A DNA stretch of 64,000 nt from contig JBBIIP010000010.1 of NCBI GenBank assembly GCA_037446395.1, forward strand, positions 21,239-85,238. The letters run 5' to 3'. A program made the position numbers and the translations under genes. Positions 45,832 through 55,463 of the stretch are shown here, in pieces (position 1 is the stretch's first letter; each line of letters opens with the position of its first letter). A model generated the notes under the pieces. It was not told the origin of the DNA. It saw only the letters and a list, made by a program, of their open reading frames with translations, and did not search any database. Source of the DNA: JAAYJT01 sp037446395 (GTDB lineage Bacteria; Bacteroidota; Bacteroidia; Bacteroidales; JAAYJT01).

Positions 45832-47145
45832 TCAGGACATCAGGGCAGTTTTATATGCTTCAATGGCTCGTTTTCTTGCAAAGTCATGATTTACAATAGG
45901 TTGTACATAGTTATTATTGCCTGCCTCTGGTACCCATCGCTTTACATAGCTTCCTTGTGGATCAAACTTTTTTGCTTGCAGTTCGGGGCTGAAAATTCTG
46001 AAATAGGGCGCTGCATCGCAGCCACTGCCGCTGGCCCATTGCCAGTTTCCAATATTCGAAGCCTGCTCAAAGTCGAGCAGTTTTCCGGCGAACCAAGCTT
46101 CGCCCAAGCGCCAGTCAATGAGGAGGTGTTTGCATAGGAAACTTGCGGTCACCATCCTTACGCGGTTGGGCATGAATCCTGTTTCTTTCAATTCGCGCAT
46201 GCCTGCATCAACCAATGGATATCCGGTGCAACCCTGGCACCAGGCATTAAAGTGCGCTTCATTATTCACCCATTGAATGCGGTCGTATGCCGGTTTGAAT
46301 GCCTGATCAATGGTGTGCGGGAAGCGATACAGTATTGCCTGGAAAAACTCTCTCCATATCAGTTCGTTGAGCCATATTTCATTTAATTCCCACGCCAATT
46401 GAACCATTGTACGGATACTGACCGTACCGAATCTAAGGTGCAAGCCCAACCTGGTTGTACCTTGCAGGGCCGGCAGGTCGCGCGTCAAATGATAATGCCT
46501 GATTATTTCTATATTGGGTATGCTCCCGGGATAGGTGTGCACGGACGGCATGAAACCAATCTCGCGCAAGGATGGAATTGGCATCCCAAAATCTGGCAGC
46601 AAAGCCTTCACATTCGGCAATGGGTCGTATGTTCTAAATCCCGTTTCTGCAACCCTTTCCTTCCATTTTCGCATATAGGGTGTAAAAACTGTGTAGGGGC
46701 TACCGTCAGGTTTTGCCACTTCGTCCTGTTCGCAAATCACATGGTCCTTGAACAAATACATCGAAATTCCTGATGGTTTGAGCAGTGCTGCAATCTTTTC
46801 ATCACGCTGGCGGGCATAGGGTTCGTAGTCTTTATTCGCAAAAACTGCCCTGACCTGAAACCTATGCAAAAGTTCTCTGAAAATCCCAGCAGGCTGTCCA
46901 AACTTTACCATCAGCCCACTTCCATACGTCCTGTATGCTTCATTCAGATTCTTGATTGATTGATGAATAAATTGGACCCGTGCATCGGTCTTACTATCAA
47001 GCTTTTCGAGAATGTCGGTGTCGAAAATGAATAGTGGCAACACCTTCAGGCCACAACGTAGTGCATGATACAGGCCAGCATTGTCCTGGATTCTCAGGTC
47101 TCTACGGTGCCAGAAAATCGCGATGGGGGTTGTTGATTGCTGCAT
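45832..47145 (-). CDS. Deoxyribodipyrimidine photolyase / cryptochrome family
   Basis: 437 aa from the ATG at 47145 (MQQSTTPIAIFWHRRDLR); an in-frame ATG at 47187 would add a non-conserved 14-residue leader. The N-terminal antenna domain begins FWHRRDLRIQDN. The C-terminal FAD domain has RMVTASFLCKHLLIDWR, NWQWASGSGCDAAPYFRIF and the tail KRWVPE, all hallmarks of class I CPD photolyases. It repairs UV dimers using blue light, implying a habitat with some light exposure, although close cryptochromes cannot be excluded. Confidence 0.9.
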   Translation of the reverse strand: MQQSTTPIAIFWHRRDLRIQDNAGLYHALRCGLKVLPLFIFDTDILEKLDSKTDARVQFIHQSIKNLNEAYRTYGSGLMVKFGQPAGIFRELLHRFQVRAVFANKDYEPYARQRDEKIAALLKPSGISMYLFKDHVICEQDEVAKPDGSPYTVFTPYMRKWKERVAETGFRTYDPLPNVKALLPDFGMPIPSLREIGFMPSVHTYPGSIPNIEIIRHYHLTRDLPALQGTTRLGLHLRFGTVSIRTMVQLAWELNEIWLNELIWREFFQAILYRFPHTIDQAFKPAYDRIQWVNNEAHFNAWCQGCTGYPLVDAGMRELKETGFMPNRVRMVTASFLCKHLLIDWRLGEAWFAGKLLDFEQASNIGNWQWASGSGCDAAPYFRIFSPELQAKKFDPQGSYVKRWVPEAGNNNYVQPIVNHDFARKRAIEAYKTALMS

Positions 47146-47379
47146 CTGAGCTTTATTTTTTAAAACATCCAAAATCATGAAAGCCACGACGACAACGAAG
47201 ATACAAATTATCGCCTATCCAAATCAAAGGGTCTATAGGTTGAGAATAAATGTATCAACAAATCAAACAATCCAATATCTGCTCCACCTTGAATCACCTT
47301 ATATCCTGCTGCATTTTCATGAATCGCCTCAAAAATTAATGTAGACTTAACACACAGGATTCTGGAATAAATCGTTCCC

Positions 47380-47387
47380 TATCTTTG
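47380..47387 (+). promoter_or_regulatory. Promoter -7 element of the 47424 glycosyltransferase
   Basis: TATCTTTG matches TAnnTTTG exactly, with about 30 nt of leader to the ATG at 47424. No clear -33 TTG. Confidence 0.5.
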
Positions 47388-47423
47388 TGGCGAATTACTT
47401 TTAAGCAAATTAGTTGAGAAAAT

Positions 47424-48332
47424 ATGAAAATAAGCGGATTCACATATGTTAGAAACGGTTTTATGCTCGGGTACCCGTTTATTGCCTCAATAAAATCAAT
47501 TTTACCCATCGTTGACGAGTTGATCGTAGTTGTTGGCGACTCAACAGATGATACCAGAAAGGCCATTGAAAACCTTGGTAGCAGCAAAATCAGGATCATT
47601 GACTCTGAATGGAATGATGCACTTCGCCTGAATGGGAGAATATTTGCCCAACAGACCAATATCGGAATTAACAACATTACTGGCGACTGGGGAATACATT
47701 TGCAGGTTGACGAAGTTTTGCACGAAACTGCATTACAAAAGATTCCGGAGTACATCAGGCTTGCTGATAAAAATGAAAATGCGGATGGATTACTTTTCCC
47801 TTTTTATCATTTTTGGGGCGATTATTCGCATATCAGAAACACCCGTAAAACACATGCGTTTGAAATAAGGGCATTCAAAAACAACGGGCGCATCTTTTCC
47901 TATAAAGATTCTCAGGGATTCAGAAAATATAGTTCCCTTGAGGGATATGATAGTGGAGAGAAAGGCTTAAAACTAAATGTATTACTAACCGATGTCCCTG
48001 TTTTTCATTATTCCTACACACGTAATCCAGGCCTGATGAAGAAAAAATCAAACTATTTTCATCGTTTTTGGCACGACGACACCTGGCTACAACAGAACAC
48101 CTCTGACCAGGAATTTGATTTTAATGATGTTGACCGACTTGAGGTATTCTGCGGGGAGCATCCCGGCTACATGAAAGAAATTATCGAGCACCAGGATTGG
48201 CAATTTGTGTACGACCCCTCGAAGTCGAACATGAATCTGAAAGAAAGGATGTTGAACATGATTGAGCGCACCACCGGCAAACGCTTGTTTATGTATAGAA
48301 ACTTCAAAATCGTCAGGCCGGAACACTCATGA
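47424..48332 (+). CDS. Glycosyltransferase family 2
   Basis: 302 aa. A GT-A fold starts at the N-terminus (ISGFTYVRNGFMLGYPF) with VDELIVVVGDSTDDT as the first nucleotide-binding strand and LQVDEVLHE near 95 in the place of the DxD metal motif. The C-terminal half has FHYSYTRNP and basic residues that probably hold the acceptor. No membrane segment. It likely builds surface polysaccharide or LPS; the nearby MsbA-like exporter and second GT2 support an envelope-glycan role, but donor and acceptor are unknown. The gene is convergent with the ABC gene. Confidence 0.85.
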   Translation: MKISGFTYVRNGFMLGYPFIASIKSILPIVDELIVVVGDSTDDTRKAIENLGSSKIRIIDSEWNDALRLNGRIFAQQTNIGINNITGDWGIHLQVDEVLHETALQKIPEYIRLADKNENADGLLFPFYHFWGDYSHIRNTRKTHAFEIRAFKNNGRIFSYKDSQGFRKYSSLEGYDSGEKGLKLNVLLTDVPVFHYSYTRNPGLMKKKSNYFHRFWHDDTWLQQNTSDQEFDFNDVDRLEVFCGEHPGYMKEIIEHQDWQFVYDPSKSNMNLKERMLNMIERTTGKRLFMYRNFKIVRPEHS

Positions 48333-48359
48333 GCACGATCTGATCAGGTGACAGAAAAT

Positions 48360-50189
48360 TTATTCAAACGACTGAAGGTCGCATAAACCCCTGTACACTC
48401 CATGCTGTTTGTATAACCCGGCATGGGTTCCTTTTTCAACAATTTCGCCATTCATCAGTACAATGATCTCATCGGCATGTTGAATCGTGGAAAGACGGTG
48501 AGCAATGATGAGCGAGGTACGGTTCGCCATTAGCTTGTCAATGGCTTCCTGAACCAGTTTTTCGCTTTCTGTATCCAGGCTTGAGGTGGCTTCATCAAGA
48601 ATCAGAATTGAAGGGTTTTTTAAGACAGCACGGGCAATGCTTAGGCGCTGTCGCTGCCCGCCTGACAAGCGGCTGCCCCGGTCGCCGATGTTTGTCTGAT
48701 ATCCCTCTTCCATGGCCATAATAAATCCATGGGCATTGGCAATTTCGGCTGCTCTTTGCACACTCTCCATGGTTGCATCAGGCATCCCAAAAGCGATGTT
48801 ATTAAAAACCGTATCATTGAACAGGATAGGTTCCTGTGTCACAATGCCCATGTGAGATCTTAGGCTGGCCAGCTTATATTTCTTGAGGTTTATGCCATCA
48901 ATATAGATTCCGCCCGACAGTGGATCATAAAACCTTGCCAATAGATCGGCCAGGGTAGATTTGCCCGACCCGCTCTGTCCGACCAGGGCCACCATCTTCC
49001 CTTTTGGAATTTTGAATGAAATATTTTTCAAAACCTCTTCCTCCTGGTACGCAAACGACATATTTTGGAATTCAACCTCAGCTTTAAAGTCAACGAGTTC
49101 AACTGCCTGTGGTTCATCCACCACCTCTTCCGGAACATCAATCACACCCAACACCCTTGCACCTGAAGCAAGCCCCCGCTGTAGGTTTGTAATGGCTGAG
49201 GAGATATTCTTGATTGGAGGAATAATCTGGCTGTAGATTGCAATATAGGCAACAAAAACACTCGCCGTCAAAGTGGACTGACCCATCAGCACCAGCCGTC
49301 CTCCATAAACCAACACTCCCAAAACAACCAGTGTGCCAAGAAATTCTGATAGCGGACCGGCTAATTCGCGCCTGTTCACCATTGATTTGGTCACCTTACG
49401 GTACTCATCATTATACTGCTCGAATTTCGATTGCATAATCTTTTGAGCTAAAAACGCCTTGATGATACGTATTCCTGAAATGGTTTCTTCCAAAACACTG
49501 AGCATTTTTCCGAGTACAGCCTGACTGATGTTGGAGCTATGACGCAGCTTTTTCGATATACTGGCGATTATATAGGCTGAAACCGGAAAAAATATGATTG
49601 TAAACAGGGTAAGCTCGGCTGATAAGATGAACAGCAGGGTAAAATATACAACCACCTGCAACGGATCCCGGAAAAGAACCTGTATGGAGCTAACAACAGA
49701 ATTCTCGATTTCATGCACATCCGATGCCATGATCGAAAGCAGGTTGCCTTTCTGTTGCCGGTGAAAATATCCCAGATGCAGCGTAGAAATCTTTTGATAA
49801 AGCGCCTTTTTCAGCTTGAACACAAGCCAGGTTCGCATGCGCGTGAGTACCCGTTGCGAAAGGTACTTAAACGCGTTTGCCAGAAAAACACTAAACAGTA
49901 TAATACTGCAGGTAATGAAAAGCGCAGCTACCTTTCCATGTTCCGAAATGATGCTCACCGAATAATAGTTGAATAGCTGTTTCAGGTATTCGGCCGATAG
50001 TTTGAATGCCGGCATCACAAGGCCAGCGGAAGGCGGTTGATTAACTCCAAACAACGTATCGAAAAGTGGAATCAGCAAGGTGAAGTTTAGTGCTCCGAAA
50101 ACGATAGATGGCACAACATAAATTATATATTCCGGAATATAGTTCCGATATGGCCTTGCATAAGCCAGCAACCTGAAAAAAATATTCAC
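48360..50189 (-). CDS. ABC exporter, MsbA-like permease-ATPase fusion
   Basis: 609 aa, GTG start. Six transmembrane helices in the first 330 residues are followed by an ATPase domain with Walker A GQSGSGKST, Q-loop VTQEPILFNDT, signature LSGGQRQR and Walker B ILDEATSSLD. Half-transporters of this kind act as homodimers; MsbA flips lipid A-core. In Bacteroidota many paralogues exist, so lipid or glycolipid export is likely but not proven. Two GT2 genes flank it (one convergent, one divergent). Confidence 0.88.
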   Translation of the reverse strand: MNIFFRLLAYARPYRNYIPEYIIYVVPSIVFGALNFTLLIPLFDTLFGVNQPPSAGLVMPAFKLSAEYLKQLFNYYSVSIISEHGKVAALFITCSIILFSVFLANAFKYLSQRVLTRMRTWLVFKLKKALYQKISTLHLGYFHRQQKGNLLSIMASDVHEIENSVVSSIQVLFRDPLQVVVYFTLLFILSAELTLFTIIFFPVSAYIIASISKKLRHSSNISQAVLGKMLSVLEETISGIRIIKAFLAQKIMQSKFEQYNDEYRKVTKSMVNRRELAGPLSEFLGTLVVLGVLVYGGRLVLMGQSTLTASVFVAYIAIYSQIIPPIKNISSAITNLQRGLASGARVLGVIDVPEEVVDEPQAVELVDFKAEVEFQNMSFAYQEEEVLKNISFKIPKGKMVALVGQSGSGKSTLADLLARFYDPLSGGIYIDGINLKKYKLASLRSHMGIVTQEPILFNDTVFNNIAFGMPDATMESVQRAAEIANAHGFIMAMEEGYQTNIGDRGSRLSGGQRQRLSIARAVLKNPSILILDEATSSLDTESEKLVQEAIDKLMANRTSLIIAHRLSTIQHADEIIVLMNGEIVEKGTHAGLYKQHGVYRGLCDLQSFE

Positions 50190-50293
50190 GCGGCAGTCCT
50201 GATGATATGTGTGAATGATATGACCGCACGAAATTAACCATTAATTTAATACACCGATAATTCGTTAATTTGCACACGCTTTACAACAGAAAA

Positions 50294-51109
50294 ATGATCA
50301 GCATTATAACTGCAATACACAACGGTATTGAAATGAACAGGCTTTTTTGGGAATACCTCAAAAAATACACTCATTTTCCGTTCGAGCTTATTGTCATTGA
50401 TAATAACAGCACCGACGGCTCACTGGCCTTTTTTGAATCAACGGATGCCAAAGTAATCAAAAACAGCGACAATTATTCCTACCCGGTTTGCCAAAACCAG
50501 GGTATAAAAAAAGCAGTTTATGATGTGCTTGTATTTATCAATAACGATATTATTGTTTCTCCGGCCTGGGATAAAAGGCTGCTTGAAGCAGCAGAAGCAA
50601 ACAACCTGGATATAATCACCCCGGTGAGCATTGAGAACATGGGTGATATAACCCTCACCAAAAAGCTCAGGCGAAAATGGCTTCGAATCAGGAATTCTCT
50701 TTCCCTGTTCGGACACAACCGATTCACCCTGAAGCTCATGCTCAGCTTGATGTATAACGATTGGGAGAAATACTGCAATTGCAATTACGAATTGTTTGGA
50801 ACTACGGTTGCCGAGGGAATTGTCGGGCACACTGTGATGATGAAGCGCAATGCGCTCGCAAAAGTAGGCTTGTGGGACGAACAAATTCAAGGTGCTGACT
50901 TCGATCTTTTCTTTCGAGCACGAAAACGGTTTATGGAAACGGGCGATATCAAACCCGTACATTTTGCCAAAGGGGTGGTGCTCCATCACTACATTCGGCT
51001 CACCTCAAAAAAAGCAACCGCTCCTTTTGTCGACAAAATGAACCTGATCAGTGTCGAGGAAAAATGGGGAAACGAAGCATTTGGTTTCTACAGCAAATTT
51101 ATGGGTTGA
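50294..51109 (+). CDS. Glycosyltransferase family 2
   Basis: 271 aa from the ATG at 50294; an upstream codon at 50270 would add a non-conserved leader. ISIITAIHNGIEMNRLF and LIVIDNNSTDGS form the nucleotide-sugar site and FINNDIIVSP holds the DxD-equivalent (NND). The second half has GHTVMMKRNALAKVGLWDE and GADFDLFFRARKRF, typical of GT2 enzymes of the rhamnosyl/galactofuranosyl-like class. It is divergent from the MsbA-like exporter. Likely surface-glycan synthesis; sugar unknown. Confidence 0.87.
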   Translation: MISIITAIHNGIEMNRLFWEYLKKYTHFPFELIVIDNNSTDGSLAFFESTDAKVIKNSDNYSYPVCQNQGIKKAVYDVLVFINNDIIVSPAWDKRLLEAAEANNLDIITPVSIENMGDITLTKKLRRKWLRIRNSLSLFGHNRFTLKLMLSLMYNDWEKYCNCNYELFGTTVAEGIVGHTVMMKRNALAKVGLWDEQIQGADFDLFFRARKRFMETGDIKPVHFAKGVVLHHYIRLTSKKATAPFVDKMNLISVEEKWGNEAFGFYSKFMG

Positions 51110-51176
51110 ACTGAATTACCCATAGGGCAGAGCATCAAATTGTTATTCAGTCAGGTTAATCACCGAGAAAACAAGA

Positions 51177-51206
51177 TTTTCTTCCTACCTGGAGGTGGAA
51201 AAATTT
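51177..51206 (+). terminator. Hairpin after the GT2 gene
   Basis: TTCC-T-ACCT, loop GG, AGGT-GGAA forms an 8-bp stem with one bulged T (51182-51200), preceded by TTTT and followed by AAATTTATAC. It may end the GT2 transcript upstream of feoAB, although the U-tract is weak. Confidence 0.4.
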
Positions 51207-51281
51207 ATACTTGACAATCCTTTTCTGATCGCCGGGGGTCGAAGAAATCTGCCTAAAAAATGAATTTGGGCGTTGACAATG

Positions 51282-51308
51282 TTGATCCAAATTATTCATA
51301 TACATTTG
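51282..51308 (+). promoter_or_regulatory. Bacteroidota-type promoter of feoAB
   Basis: TTG at 51282-51284, 16 nt, then TACATTTG at 51301-51308, an exact TAnnTTTG. Transcription should begin near 51315, leaving a leader of only about 23 nt. The spacing is one short of the usual range. No Fur-box match is obvious; TTGACAAT occurs at both 51211 and 51273. Confidence 0.55.
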
Positions 51309-51337
51309 CAATTTAAAATGGTTCTAAATAATAAGGA

Positions 51338-53791
51338 GTGAATTTACTGCAATTAGAAATAGGAGAAAGGGCTATCATCGTCAAGGTAAAAGGACGGGGC
51401 GCTTTTCGCAAACGCATTATGGAAATGGGGTTTGTGGCCGGCAAAGAGATTATTGCGGTGCAAAAAGCCCCTATGGGCGATCCGGTAGAATATAACATTA
51501 TTGGATACAATGTTACTTTGCGCAACAGCGAAGCAGCATTGATTGAAATTGTTACCGAAAAACTTGCATTTCAGGAGCAAACCAATGGCATGGCAGGAAT
51601 ACCTGGAGAGCTGTTGTTGCGCGAAACTGCCTTGATGAAAGAAAAAATTATCAACGTTGCATTGGTTGGGAACCCAAATTCGGGAAAAACCACGCTTTTC
51701 AATGTCGCTTCCCATTCTCGCGAACGCGTTGGCAACTATGGTGGAGTTACGATTGATGCCAAAGAGGCGCGTTTCAAACTCGACGGTTATCAATTTATTA
51801 TTACGGACTTGCCTGGCACATATTCTCTTACAGAATACTCGCCCGAAGAACTCTATGTGCGCGATTTCATTTTTACATCCATGCCCGATGTAGTGGTAAA
51901 CGTGGTTGATGCATCGAATCTTGAACGCAATCTCTATCTAACCACCCAATTGATTGATATGGATATAAAAATTGTGGTAGCTATGAATATGTTCGACGAC
52001 CTCAAAAAACAAGGCGACGACCTGGACTTTGACTACCTCGGGAAATTGCTTGGAATACCATTTGTTCCAACCGTTGCCTCACGAGGAAAAGGCATTGAGG
52101 ATTTGTTCAGGAAAATCAGGGATGTTTATGAAGGCAAAGAAACCACCATCAGGCATGTGCATATAAACTACGGCGAGAGCATTGAGAAAAGCATTGCAAC
52201 CTTGCAGGAGCAAATCAGGATACCCGAAAACAGTTTTATTACAAATCAGATTTCTCCGCGTTTTTTATCAATCAAGTTGCTCGAGAAAGATATGCCTACC
52301 CAAAGCCGTCTCCTATCATGCATCAATTCCGATGAATTATTTCAAACCGCCAAACAGCAGGTTCAAAGAATTGAGAAAGAGTTTGATGAGGACACCGGAA
52401 CGCTGATAACCGATGCACGCTACGGCTTTGTCTCTGGTGCCCTGCGAGAAACCTTTAAACCAAGTCCCGATAAATACGTCAGGCGAAGCGACGCAATTGA
52501 TCAGCTTGTAACACACCGATATTGGGGCATTCCGATTTTTGTTTTTTTCATGTGGGCTACTTTTTATGCCACCTTCAAAGTTGGCAGCTATCCGATGAGT
52601 TGGATCGAGGCTTTTGTTGAATTCATCTCATCAATGGTGAGCCAGCACATGGCCTCCGGATGGCTTAAAGACCTGCTGGTGCAGGGAATAATCGGGGGAG
52701 TTGGAGGCGTGATTGTTTTCTTGCCTAACATTTTACTTTTATATTTCTTTATCTCTCTCATGGAAGATACCGGCTACATGGCCAGAGCGGTATTTATCAT
52801 GGATAAGGTGATGCATCGCATTGGACTGCATGGCAAATCTTTCATTCCCTTGATCATGGGATTCGGGTGCAATGTTCCTGCGATTCTATCAACCAGAATT
52901 ATCGAAAGTCGCAGCGACAGGCTGATAACCATGATGATCAATCCATTCATGTCGTGCAGTGCCCGTTTGCCTGTATACATCTTGTTCATCACGGCATTTT
53001 TCACCAGCTACCAGGGCAGTATTCTTTTCGGGCTATATGCAATCGGAATTTTACTCGCCATCAGTTCCTCACTGCTATTTCGCAGGGCATTTTTTCGCAA
53101 AGAAGAAATACCTTTTGTAATGGAACTCCCCCCCTATCGTATGCCTACTCCCCGATCGCTGGCGAAACACATGTGGTTCAGGGCCGAACAATATCTGAGA
53201 AAAATTGCAGGGGTTATTCTGATCGCTTCGATCATTATATGGGCATTGGGTCATTTCCCGCAAGTGCATTCTGGCGACATTAAAGAAACTACAATTGCAC
53301 AGGCAAATGAAAAAATCGTTCCGCATGAACCCGATTTGCAATCCAGTAAGAAATATGAACAGCAACAACAAAGCTATATCGGGCGCATCGGCCGTTTCAT
53401 CGAACCGGCAATGCGGCCACTTGGATTCGATTGGCGCATGAGCGTAGCGCTGCTGACCGGTGTGGCAGCCAAAGAAGTCGTGATAGGCAGCCTGGGTGTG
53501 CTTTATATGCAGAATCCTGAGGACCCGGAGGGCATGGTTTCGCTGCCGGGCAGGCTACAGGCCCAAACCCACCAGCTTGGGCCACGGGTGGGTCAAAAAG
53601 TATTCGACCCAATCGTTGCCTTTAGTTTTATGCTGTTTATCCTGATCTATTTTCCCTGCATCGGTGTAATTGCAGCCATCCGAAAGGAATCGGGCAGTTG
53701 GAAATGGGCTGCATTCGTCATTTTCTACACAACAACCCTGGCATGGCTGGTGTCATTTTCATTTTATCAGCTTGCCCAACTGATCCTATAG
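51338..53791 (+). CDS. feoB: Ferrous iron transporter FeoB with fused N-terminal FeoA domain
   Basis: 817 aa, GTG start. Residues 1-75 are FeoA (SH3-like; LEIGERAIIVKVKGRGAF, MEMGFVAGKEI). A linker is followed by the FeoB G-protein domain: G1 GNPNSGKTTLF (about 113-123), G3 DLPGTYSLTEYS and G4 MNMFD. The membrane domain follows (about 395-810) with GFGCNVPAI near 510 and FAxxEV-like VAAKEVVIGSLG near 710, the two Gate regions. FeoAB imports Fe(II). The FeoB-associated protein follows 5 bp later. The FeoA fusion is the Bacteroidota arrangement. A seven-residue open frame (51318-51341) overlaps the start. Confidence 0.97.
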   Translation: MNLLQLEIGERAIIVKVKGRGAFRKRIMEMGFVAGKEIIAVQKAPMGDPVEYNIIGYNVTLRNSEAALIEIVTEKLAFQEQTNGMAGIPGELLLRETALMKEKIINVALVGNPNSGKTTLFNVASHSRERVGNYGGVTIDAKEARFKLDGYQFIITDLPGTYSLTEYSPEELYVRDFIFTSMPDVVVNVVDASNLERNLYLTTQLIDMDIKIVVAMNMFDDLKKQGDDLDFDYLGKLLGIPFVPTVASRGKGIEDLFRKIRDVYEGKETTIRHVHINYGESIEKSIATLQEQIRIPENSFITNQISPRFLSIKLLEKDMPTQSRLLSCINSDELFQTAKQQVQRIEKEFDEDTGTLITDARYGFVSGALRETFKPSPDKYVRRSDAIDQLVTHRYWGIPIFVFFMWATFYATFKVGSYPMSWIEAFVEFISSMVSQHMASGWLKDLLVQGIIGGVGGVIVFLPNILLLYFFISLMEDTGYMARAVFIMDKVMHRIGLHGKSFIPLIMGFGCNVPAILSTRIIESRSDRLITMMINPFMSCSARLPVYILFITAFFTSYQGSILFGLYAIGILLAISSSLLFRRAFFRKEEIPFVMELPPYRMPTPRSLAKHMWFRAEQYLRKIAGVILIASIIIWALGHFPQVHSGDIKETTIAQANEKIVPHEPDLQSSKKYEQQQQSYIGRIGRFIEPAMRPLGFDWRMSVALLTGVAAKEVVIGSLGVLYMQNPEDPEGMVSLPGRLQAQTHQLGPRVGQKVFDPIVAFSFMLFILIYFPCIGVIAAIRKESGSWKWAAFVIFYTTTLAWLVSFSFYQLAQLIL

Positions 53792-53796
53792 CAACC

Positions 53797-53973
53797 ATGT
53801 TACAACAAATCCTCACCATCACTATAGTCGCAATTGCTGTCTGCATCACGATTTTAAGATTCGTTAAAACTTTCAGGCCTCAAAAAAAGGGATGCAACCA
53901 GTGCCAATGCGAAACAAGCGGTTGCCAGCTTCTGGAGCTAAAGAACGCCATTGATAAGGCAGCTCAAAAATAG
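53797..53973 (+). CDS. FeoB-associated Cys-rich membrane protein
   Basis: 58 aa. One N-terminal membrane helix (about 5-22) is followed by a short cytosolic tail with four cysteines (GCNQCQCETSGC), the pattern of FeoB-associated Cys-rich proteins (Pfam FeoB_associated). These lie directly behind feoB in many Bacteroidota and may pass iron or sense redox. The ATG at 53797 is 5 bp after the feoB stop; longer upstream frames would only read through the end of feoB. Confidence 0.85.
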   Translation: MLQQILTITIVAIAVCITILRFVKTFRPQKKGCNQCQCETSGCQLLELKNAIDKAAQK

Positions 53974-54064
53974 CATTGGCATGCAAGGTCAAGAACAGGA
54001 CAAAACTGATGCAAGGGCTTTTTCTTTTAAATTTGTAATCAAATCATTGCAAAGGGAAAACAAA

Positions 54065-55171
54065 ATGATGGAACAAAAGCCGCAAATTTTACTTTTATCG
54101 CTTCCATTAGTTGTTGTCGGGCTCCTGCTGTTTTCATGCCTCAATCGGCCGACCCCAGAAAGACCGAACTGGTCAGTAGAATCATTGCCAGAAGAAATTG
54201 GCAAACTGGTTGTTCAGAATCTACTGGAGCGCAAAAGTTTTATGATGTATGAAACACAACATGCTATTGCAGTGCACTATGCCGAAGCCTGCACCGGCTA
54301 CGGGGCAGCCCGTTTTTCCGGGCTTATGAAGGATTCAGCCATGTTATCAGCGCTGTGCAAGCGCTATTCCAGGGTGATTGACGAAGCCATCACCAACACT
54401 GCCAACCATGTAGATGCCAATGTTTATGGAATTTTACCTCTCGAGCTTTACAAACAAAGTGGCGATCAGAAGTTCTTCAGGCAGGGAATTGAATTGGCCG
54501 ACGGGCAGTGGGTAGGCCCATCGGAGGCTGGCCTTACCAATCAAGCAAGATATTGGGTTGATGATATTTATATGATCACCGCGTTACAGGTAGCCGCCTG
54601 GCGTGCTACGCTCGATACGAATTATCTGAATCGTGCTGCACTGATGGTTAAGATCTATCTAGAAAAGCTACAGCAACCCAATGGGTTGTTCCATCACGGA
54701 GAGGGTGCGCCATTTTATTGGGGAAGGGGAAATGGCTGGGCTGCATCCGGAATGGCCGAATTATTGAAAGTACTTCCTGAAAATCATCAATATTTTACTC
54801 CGATTTCTGAAGGATATGTAAGAATGATGAACACCCTCCTGAACCACCAGGCTGATGATGGAATGTGGCGCCAGCTGATTGATGTGGAAACATCCTGGAA
54901 AGAAACATCCTGCACCGCCATGTTTGGTTTTGCAATGCATACAGGCCTGAAAAGAGGAATCCTGAAGGGTAGCCGATACCAAAAATCAATCAGCAACGCC
55001 TGGAAAGCATTAACAGGCCACGTTGACGCAGATGGTAACATAGCAGAAGTATGCGTTGGTACAAGTAAAAGTGCAGACATATCCTATTACCTGGATCGCC
55101 CGCGAACGACAGGTGATTTTCATGGACAAGCTCCCTTGTTATGGTTGGCTTGCAGCCTGCTGGAGGAGTAG
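54065..55171 (+). CDS. Glycoside hydrolase family 105/88-type lipoprotein
   Basis: 368 aa from the ATG at 54065. The lipoprotein signal ends in a lipobox LLFSC. The mature part is an alpha/alpha toroid glycosidase: RYWVDDIYMI carries the aspartate used by unsaturated uronyl hydrolases, and YWGRGNGWAASGMAEL and WKETSCTAMFGFAM are GH105 signatures. Family members hydrate the double bond of unsaturated galacturonyl or rhamnogalacturonan oligosaccharides released by lyases. No pectin lyase or SusCD pair is adjacent, so the substrate is uncertain. Some longer upstream frame exists but adds nothing conserved. Confidence 0.88.
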   Translation: MMEQKPQILLLSLPLVVVGLLLFSCLNRPTPERPNWSVESLPEEIGKLVVQNLLERKSFMMYETQHAIAVHYAEACTGYGAARFSGLMKDSAMLSALCKRYSRVIDEAITNTANHVDANVYGILPLELYKQSGDQKFFRQGIELADGQWVGPSEAGLTNQARYWVDDIYMITALQVAAWRATLDTNYLNRAALMVKIYLEKLQQPNGLFHHGEGAPFYWGRGNGWAASGMAELLKVLPENHQYFTPISEGYVRMMNTLLNHQADDGMWRQLIDVETSWKETSCTAMFGFAMHTGLKRGILKGSRYQKSISNAWKALTGHVDADGNIAEVCVGTSKSADISYYLDRPRTTGDFHGQAPLLWLACSLLEE

Positions 55172-55284
55172 ATCAACTTTTCCAGAATCAACCATGATGC
55201 ATCGGGAGTAACGGCACATAATGATTCAAGCCGGGCAGAATAACTCAAAAGCACTGAATCTTCGATTAAAATTTTGCTTAAAAA

Positions 55285-55298
55285 ATGTAATTTTACAT
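55285..55298. promoter_or_regulatory. Palindrome upstream of the 34-aa protein gene
   Basis: ATGTAATTTTACAT is an inverted repeat with 6-bp arms around TT, 61 bp before the small Lys/Glu-rich gene. It could be an operator or a chance AT-rich palindrome. Confidence 0.3.
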
Positions 55299-55358
55299 CA
55301 AAATAAATTTTGGTAATCGAGCATCTGTAATTAGAAACCACTTTTAAGACCCTGTGCC

Positions 55359-55463
55359 ATGACAAAATCAAAAGACGTAAAGAAGGAAGTAAAGAAAGAG
55401 CCGCAAAAGACGGCCAAAGAAAAGAAAGCAGAAAAGAGAGAAAAGAAAGCAAAAAAGAGCTAG
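55359..55463 (+). CDS. Very small Lys/Glu-rich protein, 34 aa
   Basis: 34 aa with the repeated pattern KEVKKEPQKTAKEKKAEKRE: 16 Lys and 6 Glu out of 34. It begins with an ATG and ends TAG directly before seven T's. It has no membrane segment and should be a single charged helix or disordered. Similar short KEK-rich proteins occur in Bacteroidota, but I have no function to offer. It is flanked by a palindrome and non-coding sequence. A long antisense frame over the same DNA (55120-55530) mainly reads poly-Leu/Ser and looks like a mirror of the Lys-rich codons. Confidence 0.5.
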   Translation: MTKSKDVKKEVKKEPQKTAKEKKAEKREKKAKKS

